A DNA stretch of 20,006 bases from Sergeia podlipaevii (taxonomy: Eukaryota; Euglenozoa; Kinetoplastea; Trypanosomatida; Trypanosomatidae). A program made the position numbers and the translations under genes. Shown here piece by piece: positions 1-8,930 of this stretch. The first letter of the stretch is position 1. The number at the start of each line of letters is the position of its first letter. The DNA lies in contig JASANZ010001861.1 of assembly GCA_030849805.1 (NCBI GenBank), forward strand, positions 1-20,006. Direction: 5' to 3'. The notes beneath the pieces are model-generated. The model did no database searches, had not been told where the DNA came from, and saw nothing but the letters and a program-made list of their open reading frames with translations.

Positions 1-436
1 CTTCTTTTTTTTTTTTTTTGTCTTATTGTGCTTCTGCTTTGCTCATTTTTCTTCTTTTTTTCGTTTTCCTTCTTTTTGTGTTTCTTTCCCACTTTTTCTT
101 GTTGTTGTGTGTGTCCGCCTGTCTTGAAGGTAAAAACTATTGTACATTTTGTTATTGTTTTATCTGGAAACAATTCTTTCTCTTCTAGGGAGGGAGGAGC
201 AACTGGCGGAGCTGATGCTGTACTTTCTTCTTTTTATTATTGCTTATATCAACACTTAGTCTTTTTGACTTACTTATAATCACTATTGTATTTATTATTA
301 TTATTTATATTGTGCGTGTCTTTTTTTTGAAGGGCAATTATCATTTTTTTCTTTCCTTTTTATATTGTTGTGTTAGCCACTCGTGCTTTATTTTTTTGGG
401 GGAGAGAAGAAAAGCTTCACTTTGCTGATTAGCGGT
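1..436. other. 5' spacer with T-rich tracts, no gene seen
   Basis: This AT-rich stretch is dominated by T and T/C runs, such as those near positions 5-19 and 48-100. It probably combines the 3' end of an upstream transcript with the splice signal and leader of the first gene. Open frames here are short, phenylalanine-rich and low in complexity, as expected from T-rich DNA, so I do not call a gene. Confidence 0.6.
321..376 (+). promoter_or_regulatory. Likely polypyrimidine tract and spliced-leader acceptor for the first gene
   Basis: A T/C-rich stretch ends in a TTAG at about 373-376, the nearest AG before the first ATG of the gene. It would give a leader of about 60 nt (377-436) with no ATG in it. 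That supports both the acceptor and the start at 437. The assignment is inferred from pattern alone; alternative AGs exist nearby. Confidence 0.5.
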
Positions 437-1462
437 ATGTTTTCTATTCGTGAGCAGCTCTTTGCGACGCAGACGACATGCTTCTTTATTGCGGTATCTG
501 TTTGCATGATGTTGGCTTTGGACGTTGACAAGCTCCCTGACACTCCACACGCCGCCTCTCGCATCTCGATGCTGCTGACAAATGGTGACCCCAACTCGAT
601 GTGCGAAACGTGCGGAGAAGTATTTCAGGCTGTAGATGACATTCAGCGTGGGTATCAGAGTCCATTCTATCCTCTTTCGCTTGACCCATTTCAGAAGAAG
701 AATCATCTCCTTTTGTTGGGCTGTAACGCGGACCCCAACCGCCGCGGATGTGATACGCTACTTGAGAAGCTCAAAGAACATAACATCCATCGCGCTAGAG
801 AAACGCTTCAAGAAGCGGCGGAGAGAGTAGACAAGTTGCGGTTAAATAGTTCTGCCGAGGTGTTCCTCCGTAATTTCCAGGAAGTAGGGCAACGTTACCT
901 GCTACGTGGGCTCTGCTGGACAAACAACGATCGCGGGGCGGCGTGCTTCAAGCCGCGTTCTATCAGCGCAACCGCAGATAAGATTGATGAATCGCGCGTC
1001 GTTTTTTCAAGTTCAACATCGGCACTTGCGACGATCACGCTGGGTCACCCATACAAAGCACTCAAGTGGTATCTGAGATACCCTCTTAACACTCTCCATG
1101 TGAAGTTCTGCCAGCCAGTGTGTGAGGGGCAGCTTTCCATCACAGAACGCGCTAAGTTACAGTTCTGGAGGTTCTACATGAACTACAATGTTGAACAATT
1201 GGTGTCAACAGTACAAGAAACTGAAAGAGGGACTGTCATGGTGTTTGTCGCTATTGCCATGCTAGTTTCAGTGCTTCTTCATCGCTACTCACTCAACATG
1301 CAGTACATTTCTTCTAAACTGAAGAATACCCATCCGAGTACAACGATCACTCACGACAACGGAATAAACGGTCCTTCGTCCCCGTCGAGTGCGGTACGCG
1401 ATGGTGCATCCAATGGTGTAAAGCTCAGCAAGTCAGTTCGGAGCAATGGACGGAGAAAGTAG
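437..1462 (+). CDS. Unrecognised cysteine-rich protein with N-terminal hydrophobic segment and C-terminal membrane anchor
   Basis: The open frame extends to 383, but only through a GTG. The first ATG after the likely splice site is at 437, giving 341 residues. A hydrophobic stretch at residues 13-30 looks like a signal peptide or signal anchor. The middle domain carries cysteines at 56 and 59 (CxxC), 96, 105, 160, 170, 225 and 229, an even number that would suit disulfides in a secretory lumen. One N-glycosylation sequon (NSS) lies near 137, and residues about 115-135 look helical and charged. A second hydrophobic helix spans about 266-282, followed by a polar, basic tail rich in Ser, Asn, Arg and Lys. 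The likely topology is a lumenal or extracellular cysteine domain with a short cytosolic tail. I do not recognise the family. The bookend CxxC/CxxxC pattern faintly recalls saposin-like folds, but the spacing is too long to assign it. Confidence 0.8.
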   Translation: MFSIREQLFATQTTCFFIAVSVCMMLALDVDKLPDTPHAASRISMLLTNGDPNSMCETCGEVFQAVDDIQRGYQSPFYPLSLDPFQKKNHLLLLGCNADPNRRGCDTLLEKLKEHNIHRARETLQEAAERVDKLRLNSSAEVFLRNFQEVGQRYLLRGLCWTNNDRGAACFKPRSISATADKIDESRVVFSSSTSALATITLGHPYKALKWYLRYPLNTLHVKFCQPVCEGQLSITERAKLQFWRFYMNYNVEQLVSTVQETERGTVMVFVAIAMLVSVLLHRYSLNMQYISSKLKNTHPSTTITHDNGINGPSSPSSAVRDGASNGVKLSKSVRSNGRRK

Positions 1463-1640
1463 TTGACCACAGACACATATATACATATGCGTATTCATGC
1501 ATCTTTGGGTGTGATTATTGTTGCTCTTGCTGTGGAGGTTGTTTCATACTTTTGAGGAGGAAGGAAACAAAAAAATCGCTTATATACTTATGTTGACAAA
1601 AGATGAAAAGATAGAGAGGAACAACATAGGCATGTACAAT

Positions 1641-1656
1641 GTGTGTGTGTGTGTGT
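1641..1656. repeat. (GT)n microsatellite
   Basis: Eight GT units in a row lie in the 3' flank of the first gene. Similar runs occur elsewhere in the window's spacers. Confidence 0.9.
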
Positions 1657-2652
1657 TGCTTTTGTTTCAACAACTTGAAGCATGACATCTGTGGCATATA
1701 TATGTCTTGTATCAAGCGGCTAATAGAGGGGGGTATCTTGAAAAAGGGAGAAGAAGGACGTATATCTGCGAGCGGAACAGGAGGAATTGTTGACGTGGTA
1801 CTGGCGTTGTTAGAATGACGATATTCTACACGCTGCTCGTCAAATCTTCTTCCCCCTCCCCTCACTCCTTGCACATGCATGAGATCTTTAAAAAAAAAAA
1901 AAATACATACTTATCTTTTTCGTCCACCTGCGAAGAATATTCAAGTATAGAGAAAATTGGATCAATTGGTAGTGCGCGGAGAGCCGAGTTTTGACATGAA
2001 AAGCCAATGTTTCTTCTGGGTTTTGTGGAAGGACAGTCGGTGATGCTCTCTATTTTTATTGTTCAGAGTTGTATTGGGAGCTCAAAAGTGCTCAAAGCTT
2101 TTTTCATCATTATTTTGTATGTCTGTGTTTGTTACGGACCTTTTGTTTTCATCAGGCGCTCTTTTTTGATTACCATTTCTGATTATCTTTTTGAACATAT
2201 ATTCGCGTGTGTGCGTGACCGAAGCTATATTGAGATGGATAATATGCTTTTCAGTAGAGAAAGCAAAGGATGGTGCGCGCCGCATTTTTTTAATGGTCAT
2301 GATCCTTTCCATTTCTTCTCCCTTAAGAAAAGACAATCAGACGTGATTCTTTCAATTTCATCGTTTTTGGTGTTTCTCTCCTTTATGCAAGCGCATACAT
2401 ACACACCCACACATGCGCTGTATGATACTGCTCGGGGTTGTGCAACTACTTGCTGGTGATTGAGTGTGTGTCGTTATGAATGTATGTGTGTTTCTGCAGT
2501 CTGAATACTAGGAATGCACCAGAATTTACAAAAAGTGTCATGATGGACAGAGAGAAAAGCAGCTTGGTCAAGGAAAGTTGAATGAGAAGGAAAAGACACG
2601 AAAACGCTTGAGAATTAAAATTTACTTGGTGTCCTGTTTTTTTCCCTGTTCT

Positions 2653-2678
2653 TATATATATATATATATATATATATA
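2653..2678. repeat. (TA)n microsatellite
   Basis: Thirteen TA units in a row lie in the spacer before delta-tubulin. A run of this length is self-complementary and could form a cruciform or hairpin. Confidence 0.9.
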
Positions 2679-3020
2679 TTGCCTTCACAACGTCTATGTG
2701 TTAGGTCTATGAATATGAATCAAACATTGAAAAAAAAATGTGTCTTGAGCACTTAATTCTGCGTCTATGATTTGCTTGCCCTTGTGCCGCGCGAGATATC
2801 CTTTTCTTTACGTTTGAGATGGTACAACCACTTTTTCTCCCTTCTCTTCCTTAAATAAAATCCTTACTGTCTGTATTAATATGCCTCCCTCATTTGCCAT
2901 TGCTTCTATCTTTAAAATACATAGGTTCAGTCTATATAATTCTGTTCAACACATCTTCGTTTAGAATCGATTCACATTGTTTTTTGATATTATTTACGTG
3001 TGTGATTTAAAAATATATAT

Positions 3021-3044
3021 AGTGAGATAGAGAGAGAGAGAGAG
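3021..3044 (+). promoter_or_regulatory. Candidate spliced-leader acceptor next to an (AG)8 run before delta-tubulin
   Basis: An AG at 3021-3022 follows a TA-rich stretch and a T-rich tract (about 2976-2996). Next comes an AG dinucleotide repeat at 3029-3044, offering many possible acceptors within 40 nt of the start codon. No ATG lies between 3022 and 3063. The pyrimidine tract is weak, so the exact site is uncertain and could be heterogeneous. Confidence 0.35.
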
Positions 3045-3062
3045 TTGTTGCTGCGCTTCACA

Positions 3063-4709
3063 ATGTCAACTGTTCACATATTTGTGGGGCAGTGTGGGAA
3101 CCAACTGGGTTGCTCCTTCTTGGATACTATCGTCGGGGCCGCGCAGGCAAGTGCCAGTGAAGAGTATCAAATGCAAGTCTCGTCAACTCATTTTCGACCG
3201 TCATTGAGTCAGCATCGCAGGCAGGACGCAGCAGCGGTCGGTGGTGGACAGGCAAAGCAGCAACAAAACCTCTTCTACTCCCTTCCTCCAGTGTCTGGTG
3301 ATGGAGAGTGGAACCACAAAACGTCGGGCCTGCCAGAGCCGCGATGTGTGATGGTGGACATGGAACCCAAGGTGATTGAGCAGTGTATAAATCGCATTAA
3401 TTACACTGCTGTCCCCACACACACGGACGGCACTGCGAATACGGGAGAGGACAGTGCAGGGGAGGAAGTTGCAACTGCGTTACGAAATCCGCCGCGACAC
3501 TCGTCCTACTGTCTCGCACCTCAGCAATGCGTCATACGTGGTGAAGGGAGTGGCAACAACTGGGCGTTAGGCTACTACTGCCAAGGTGAAAGTCGCCGCA
3601 GCGAAATTGCTGAATGTCTGCGCCGCGAGAGTGAACAGAGTGACACCGGCGTATCCACCTATCACGTCCTACATAGCGTTGCTGGCGGTACTGGATCTGG
3701 CGTGGGGTGCGTGGTCGCCGAGATGGTGAAGGACCTGTACCCACGCGCGAGTCTTCTGCATACGCTGGTGTGGCCCTTCTCATGTGGAGAGGTGGCAACG
3801 CAATGGTACAACGTTGCCTTATCCATCGCCATGCTCAATGAGTACGTGGATGGTGCGTATGTCGCCTTCAATGACGATGTGAGCCGCGTGGTGAATCTAG
3901 AACTGGAGAATCGTGGCCACTCTGGCCTATACAATTGTGCTAGCTATGCTCAGCTGAACGAACAGATCAGCGCGCTGGTAGCACCGTTGTATCTCCCCCA
4001 GCTGTTATATCGTGTGCCTGGACCACACAAAGATGCTAGCAAAAACCGTCTCAGCGGTGCAGGCCCCGCAGAGCAGCTTCTCTCTCCTCAACGCTACGCC
4101 AGGACGGAGGATGTGATTGAGGCCCTCACCCTTGATCCCGCGATGAAGTTCTTTACAGGCGCCTCTGTACCAGCACCGACGGGGTCTAGGAACACTGCCA
4201 TGACCACCTCGTGGGCCTCCGTGCTTAGCGATGCAGCACGTACTAGTGATGCGGAATTTTCTTGCCAGAGTGCCTTTGTCGACCTTTCCCAACTCTTCAC
4301 GGCACCAGTGGAAGCGCATCCCAGCGACCCAGCTGTCAGCTTTACTAGTTCACCACGAAGCTGTCTCTGGGCACTACGCGGTGACGCTGCGAAGACCGAA
4401 GCGCTACGCGAGCTGCGTCATCTAATGGCGCTCTCACAGGAAAGACCATTCCCGCTTAACTCCCTGTTCATCAGCCCAGCTACGTCGATGGGGACCGATG
4501 TAGGGTGCCAGCGGGTTGACCATGAGGTGACACTGTACGGGCCCACAAAACGAATCGGAAGCGCCATGGCTGGGGCGATGCAGCGCGTGGAAGAGCTTAT
4601 GGGTGTCGGTGCTTACCTACATCACTTTGAATGCTATGGTGTAAGTAGAGATGACATGCGGGACGCAATATCGAAAGTCTTGGAAAGTGCCTCCGCCTAC
4701 TGTATTTAG
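3063..4709 (+). CDS. TUBD1: Delta-tubulin (basal-body tubulin)
   Basis: Delta-tubulin is a GTP-binding tubulin needed, with epsilon-tubulin, for the triplet microtubules of centrioles and basal bodies, here at the flagellum base. The frame opens at 3045 with a TTG, but the first ATG is at 3063, giving 548 residues. The N-terminal tubulin signature GQCGNQ is at residues 9-14. VDMEPKVI (98-105) and GSGNNW (162-167) follow. The phosphate-binding glycine loop, AGGTGSG, is at 207-213; alpha- and beta-tubulin have a G in its first place. WPFSCGEV and the following QWYN (about 237-250) match delta-tubulin rather than alpha, beta, gamma or epsilon. The protein is about 100 residues longer than human delta-tubulin (about 450). 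The extra length lies in polar insertions at about 28-92 and 115-158 and in C-terminal-half segments around 320-430. These insertions are in frame and the core motifs are intact, so the gene looks functional. Confidence 0.93.
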   Translation: MSTVHIFVGQCGNQLGCSFLDTIVGAAQASASEEYQMQVSSTHFRPSLSQHRRQDAAAVGGGQAKQQQNLFYSLPPVSGDGEWNHKTSGLPEPRCVMVDMEPKVIEQCINRINYTAVPTHTDGTANTGEDSAGEEVATALRNPPRHSSYCLAPQQCVIRGEGSGNNWALGYYCQGESRRSEIAECLRRESEQSDTGVSTYHVLHSVAGGTGSGVGCVVAEMVKDLYPRASLLHTLVWPFSCGEVATQWYNVALSIAMLNEYVDGAYVAFNDDVSRVVNLELENRGHSGLYNCASYAQLNEQISALVAPLYLPQLLYRVPGPHKDASKNRLSGAGPAEQLLSPQRYARTEDVIEALTLDPAMKFFTGASVPAPTGSRNTAMTTSWASVLSDAARTSDAEFSCQSAFVDLSQLFTAPVEAHPSDPAVSFTSSPRSCLWALRGDAAKTEALRELRHLMALSQERPFPLNSLFISPATSMGTDVGCQRVDHEVTLYGPTKRIGSAMAGAMQRVEELMGVGAYLHHFECYGVSRDDMRDAISKVLESASAYCI

Positions 4710-5305
4710 ATGAGCGATACATAGAATCATAAGGGAATACGTTTTCCGTTATTATGTTGCGAATGTGTAACGTAAGATGTTTGTATACCACATATGTACA
4801 TATAGCATGGATTCGAAAAAAAAAAAAAACATAGGAAATGTGTAGCAATGCATGCAAATGGGAAGTGCTTTTTATCTGAGCATTTCTTGTTTGCTTTTCT
4901 GCCATTTCTGAGGGGGGAGGGGTGTTTTTCTTCAACTATATCTTTCTTTTTGCTTTCTTGCTCTTAATTTTTTTTTTTCCTTTTGTTCTTCTTTCCAACA
5001 CCTGCGCAACGTGGTTTACATCTGGTTATGTGTTTATGCATTAATTTATCTTACAGTAATTTACGCACGATTGCGATATTCAAACTGAAGAGAAAAAAAC
5101 GACAATTGCTTTCAAAAGGAGCTTTTAGAACAGAAGAACGATTTCTACCGTATTCTACTAAATACACTTTAGACGTAGTCCAATACTACCAAAATAACCA
5201 CAAAACACATTTTTTTTTATTTATTTGCTGCTGTTGTTACCGCTTTGCTCGAAAGAAGTACACACTTATACACCGCCTTATATCCACACAAAGCAAGACA
5301 AAAAA
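4710..5305. other. Spacer between delta-tubulin and the PSP1 gene
   Basis: This 0.6 kb AT-rich interval holds an A-run at about 4817-4829 and a long T/C-rich stretch at about 4937-4997. A second T-rich tract lies just before the PSP1 gene. The first tract, with AG at 5055-5056, is a possible upstream or alternative splice site. I see no gene here. Confidence 0.6.
5210..5255 (+). promoter_or_regulatory. Likely polypyrimidine tract and spliced-leader acceptor for the PSP1 gene
   Basis: A T-run followed by a T/C/G-rich tract ends with AG at 5254-5255. The resulting leader would be about 50 nt (5256-5305) and contains no ATG. It is A/C-rich and ends in an A-run directly before the start codon. 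Confidence 0.5.
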
Positions 5306-6190
5306 ATGTCCGTTTCTCTCGTTAAGCAGTCCAGCAGCAACATGTACCGCCACGATCCCTACGCTTTTAATCCTTTCCTCGTGCCTGTCAGCCAACTTGC
5401 CGCCACTGCCGCCGCACCGGAAAAGCCTTCCGCTGCAGCAGCAGCCACCAAGGATCGCGTACTCTCGTCCGCTGGTTTTGCACTCCCCGTCCCTGCCTCC
5501 GTCGCCGCCGCCAAAGCCAAGTCTCTCACTATCGAAACTGCGGCTACCCATCATGACGATGGCGTTAGCGACGCCGGCAGCGACGTGGAGCACAGCCCTA
5601 TTGAGACCAACTTCAAGTCCACCGTTTTTGGTGATAGCATGACCCCCCTCTCCGGCACTCTCACTGCTGCTATTCCTGCCGCCGTCAACACCACGAATTT
5701 CCGCTACGCCTCTGTGAACTTCCGCTTTGGCTCTGCCTGGTTCCTTGCTCCCTTCCGCACGCATGTTGGTGATATGGTGGTCGTGCAGTACCCTACCAAC
5801 GGCAGCCTCCACATGGGTCTTGTCAGCTGCATCACCACTGTCAAGCCCACCACCTTCTACAGCGAAGACAATATCGACCCCAACTACCTCAGCGAGGAGG
5901 ACATCGTCGTGCTGCCTCGCCTCCTTCGTCACGCTCGTGAATTTGACCGCGAGACCAAGCTTGACCTCCGCTCCCACGATCTCGCCTCCCTGGCGAGCGC
6001 TCAGGCGCTTGCCGAGGAGATGGGTGCCCCTGTCACCTTCCTTGATGCCGAGTGGCTGCTAGATCTTAGTGCCGTGACCTTCCTCGTTCACGTGTACGGC
6101 GAGGTCACCCTTGTGGACCGCCTTGCGGACGAGCTGGCTGCCCAGGAGGGTGCTGAGGTTGTCTTTACCTACCCTGCCGCTAGCTGCTAG
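5306..6190 (+). CDS. PSP1 C-terminal-domain protein, probable mRNA-binding or mRNA-fate regulator
   Basis: The start is the first ATG (5306) after the likely splice site, giving 294 residues; the open frame runs further back only through non-ATG codons. Residues about 134-290 match the PSP1/YaaT-type fold. A strand region (YASVNFRFG, 134-142) is followed by a VGDMVVVQ segment (154-161), then VLPRLLRHA (202-210), a charged helix (211-241) and a C-terminal strand-helix-strand. In trypanosomatids, PSP1-domain proteins have been found in RNA-binding complexes; as I recall, these include the Crithidia cycling-sequence-binding proteins. Residues 1-130 are low complexity: alanine-rich, with an acidic patch at 84-100. 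His-Asp-Pro-Tyr at 16-19 resembles motifs that recruit the translation activator MKT1. All 11 Arg codons are CGC or CGT and 7 of 8 Lys codons are AAG, a bias that suggests high expression. The RNA role is inferred from the family. Confidence 0.85.
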   Translation: MSVSLVKQSSSNMYRHDPYAFNPFLVPVSQLAATAAAPEKPSAAAAATKDRVLSSAGFALPVPASVAAAKAKSLTIETAATHHDDGVSDAGSDVEHSPIETNFKSTVFGDSMTPLSGTLTAAIPAAVNTTNFRYASVNFRFGSAWFLAPFRTHVGDMVVVQYPTNGSLHMGLVSCITTVKPTTFYSEDNIDPNYLSEEDIVVLPRLLRHAREFDRETKLDLRSHDLASLASAQALAEEMGAPVTFLDAEWLLDLSAVTFLVHVYGEVTLVDRLADELAAQEGAEVVFTYPAASC

Positions 6191-6280
6191 AGAAGGAGTT
6201 ACAAAGTGGAAATCTTTTGCTCTGCCTCGCTTTTAATTGTAATAACAAAGAAATACCCTTTTCTTCTTCTTAAATAATTC

Positions 6281-6336
6281 TTTTTTTAAAAAAAAAAAGC
6301 GCTTGATGCTTGCAAAAAAAAAAAAAAAAAAAAAAA
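6281..6336. repeat. T7A11 palindromic block and A23 homopolymer in the PSP1 3' flank
   Basis: Seven T followed by eleven A (6281-6298) can fold back on itself. After a 15-base spacer comes a run of 23 A (6314-6336). A second T7A7 block occurs at 10675-10688. The runs are likely slippage-prone, and their exact lengths may be assembly-dependent. Confidence 0.85.
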
Positions 6337-6661
6337 CAGCCAACAAACTCATGGGATATCTTGTTCCCATTTTACTTTTGAAAGGATGTATCTCTTTTAT
6401 TGTTTTGCACATCAATAGGAAAATTAATAAGGAAAAGAATGCGTGTTTTGTTGCTATGTAGTTTAAAGAGAAGGCTACATATGAGTGCTTATATTTATTG
6501 GATACGTTCATGACGATGTAAAAGAGAAAATACGAAGGCACAGAGCCGTAGTTCCACCATCTTGCTGGTGTATGTGTGTGTGTGTGCATATATGTGTATG
6601 CCCTGTTAGGTTCTGTAACAAATACGCAGAACTCAGCATCCGTTTTTTTTTTTATTGTACT

Positions 6662-6847
6662 ATGCCTATTTTTATCCTCTCTTGTGGTACTTTATTACTT
6701 GCCTGTGCGTGTTACGCCCAAAGCGTGACGAGGACCTCTTGTAATGTCTACGGCGTTTTCAAGAAACAAAATAAAGTGGCAAGTGATGACTGTATATCTG
6801 AAAAAAAAAGTGAGGAAAATGGATATAGGATGGCTGCTCTGCTCTAA
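6662..6847 (+). other. Weak candidate small ORF, signal-peptide-like, 61 residues
   Basis: An ATG directly after a T-tract opens a 61-codon frame. Its first 20 residues are hydrophobic and end in a signal-peptidase-like CYAQS context; a polar, lysine- and serine-rich tail follows. It lies in a locally less repetitive part of the long gap. Against it, no AG lies between the T-tract and the ATG, so a normal trans-splice site for this start is not evident, and chance frames of this size are common. I would treat it as a hypothesis only. Confidence 0.15.
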
Positions 6848-8343
6848 AGGCACACAATACCACTTCCATCACTTAAAAAAATATTTTTCGGAACTTTTAT
6901 TTTGATATTCTTTTTATTTCAACTATTCCTAGAGAGGTTCCTTTTCTTTTTTATTCTTCTTTTTTCTAGTTTTACCTGCAGAAAAAAAAATAGCATTTTG
7001 ATATCGATGCTGATGAGCTCAGATACAATGGTTAGCTCCATAAAAGGGGGTTCCGATATAAAATCACCTCTTCACTTTTGTTTCTTCTATGGTGTCAAAC
7101 AGGGGGAAGCAGTAATCATTTCTGGAATAGGGGGATGTGTATGTTAGTGTGTGATTCCGTTTTCCCTCTAGCCAAGGTATCAAGATTGTTCACAGCTCAC
7201 CTGTTACTTTCGTATTCTTTTTTGTTGCTTTCTTTCCGCCACAGTTTTTCTTATCAGTGTTTCCAGCTTCTTTACTATCTTTTTCTTGTTATGCTCGTAT
7301 ATAAAGAGGTCTCTGTGGATCAATAAAGAGAGGAAAAAAAAAAAGAGAGAGCAAGCACACTAGAAAGATTATGTGCCGGAGTAAAACGGCAGGATACCTG
7401 TTTTCTTTTTTACTGCCGTTGGTTGTGTGCAATAAGAGAAAAAAAAGCAAAGAAAGGAACAGTTTCTCGACACACCTAGGATGTTACAATTTTTTTATTT
7501 TTTTATTTAGAAGAAACGATGTTGATATTAGTTCAAGGAGTTTCAGTTATATAGAACGAAAAGAATGGCTCTCCACAGCGATTTTTCCCCTTCCCCTAGA
7601 GTGCTTTTTATTTTTATGTATTATAAAAATTGCTTTCTTCCTTTCCTTTTTTCTTTGTGCTTGTGATACTCTATCAATAGTGATGCTGTGAGTCGGTTTG
7701 CCAACTATGTACGTATGTCATACGAGTTTGTGTCTGATGGTAAAAGTAGTGAAGCTTCCGCAAAGCAGTTTTTTATTTACTTTATTTTTTTCTTTTTTTT
7801 TAATGATACCATTTTCTTTTTCGTTGTTGTTTATTTTTTTCTTCTTTTTATACATATTCCCTTCTTTAATGTTACCTATTTTGATTTGGCTCTTTGCGCT
7901 TTTGTTCCTCCCCCCCCCTCCTTTTTTCGCATTAATGTAGAGCGATAGTATCGTTTATTTGTTATTCATGCCGATGGAGGAGCTGAGGAGGAGAATCAAC
8001 CAAAAGGAAAGAAAAGGTACATATTTTCTTTTTGGAGGGAGGGATAGTTTGTGTAAAAAAAAAAAGGAGTAAATAAACTAAAAGAGTGATATCTACATAT
8101 TTATTTATATAGTTTTGCTTTTCTTTTTTTTGTTTTTTGTTTATGTATCAATAAAAATGCTTTTTTTTTTCGAATGCGTGTCTGTGTAGGAGAGAGCGTG
8201 TTTTATTATTATTATTATTACTTTTGAGGTTCATGAAGTCCTCTCTGAAGTCCTTGCTTAGTCTATGCTGATTGCTCGTGCGCGGCTGCGTCACATCTAC
8301 AGAACTATATTATTATGATATATTGTATGTGGCAATTGGTTCC

Positions 8344-8369
8344 GGTGCGTGGCTATGCTATACGTCACC
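8344..8369. repeat. Small inverted repeat (imperfect hairpin)
   Basis: GGTGCGT at 8344-8350 pairs with ACG, a bulged T and CACC at 8362-8369, enclosing an 11-nt loop. It sits in a less repetitive island (about 8230-8400) of the long gap, just before a T/C-rich tract. A stem of this size can occur by chance, so its function is unknown. Confidence 0.4.
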
Positions 8370-8902
8370 CAACCCGTTAGGCTTAACTTGTGCTCCATTT
8401 CTTTTTTTCCTTCTTCTTCTCCTGTCCTCAATACACGCATAACTCGCATTGAAAAGTGTTTTGTTTTGTGTGGCTATAATGCATCTATATATATATATCG
8501 AAGAAAGAAGTAAATATAAAAATGTATGCGTTAGTGGTGGGAGGGGGGAGGGAGGAGAGTTTGGATATCTCTCTTTTCTTTTTACAGGTGCAAGGACACA
8601 GGCCGCAATTTATAATCTAAAAAGAAGCAAGTGACCCACTTGTTTTCCTTTTTTTTATTTTTCTTAAAAATCATATTGCGCCTGTAGAGAAACTTTTCGA
8701 ACAACAATAGAATGGTTGTTTGTTTTTTATTATTACTTTCCATTTAGATAGATATAGAAGGAGGACTTTATACATTTCTTTTTCTATGAATGTATTGGTT
8801 AGTATATATGAACCATTTTTATTACTTTCGTACGGATGGGGCTTTATATATGCAAGCGCACGAGGGCACAAGGCCAGGGAGGCAGTTGTTGTGGTTTTTT
8901 TC

Positions 8903-8930
8903 TATATATATGTGTGTGTGTGTGTGTGTG
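8903..8930. repeat. (TA)4(TG)10 compound microsatellite
   Basis: Four TA units are followed by ten TG units in the long gene-free interval. Confidence 0.9.

Larger units (their letters stand above)
1463..3062. other. 1.6 kb spacer, no convincing gene
   Basis: This stretch should contain the 3' UTR of the first gene and the 5' leader of delta-tubulin. It holds (GT)n at 1641-1656, a (TA)n run at 2653-2678 and an (AG)n run at 3029-3044 just before delta-tubulin. Open frames such as 2007-2459 (+) and 1515-1880 (-) read through low-complexity DNA and show no domain or codon pattern like the real genes. T/C tracts around 2831-2856 and 2976-2999 could serve delta-tubulin splicing or upstream polyadenylation. 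I see no tRNA or other RNA gene. Confidence 0.6.

Noticed and set aside
1515..1880. Minus-strand frame of 121 codons
   Set aside because: It reads through a GT/CA repeat (Thr-His repeat) and lies opposite to the direction of every real gene; no supporting splice signal is seen.
1945..2000. D-arm-like sequence (AATTGGTAGTGCGCGG) suggesting a tRNA
   Set aside because: I could find no B box (GGTTCGA-type) or matching acceptor and anticodon stems downstream.
2007..2459. Open frame of 150 codons in the first long spacer
   Set aside because: It is rich in Phe, Ile and Ser from T-rich DNA, lacks domain features and does not share the base composition of the real genes.
5237..5977. Minus-strand frame of 246 codons opposite the PSP1 gene
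   Set aside because: It is the antisense shadow of a GC-rich, codon-biased gene; the PSP1-domain match is on the + strand.
7371..7691. ORF of 106 codons with hydrophobic ends
   Set aside because: No T/C tract with AG lies close upstream of its ATG, and the hydrophobic segments come from T-rich DNA; a chance frame is more likely.
8299..8330. Short similarity to the end of a spliced-leader exon (ACAGAACTATATTATTATG and neighbours)
   Set aside because: Only a few AT-rich bases agree, the order does not match, there is no tandem array and no following donor site in the right place.
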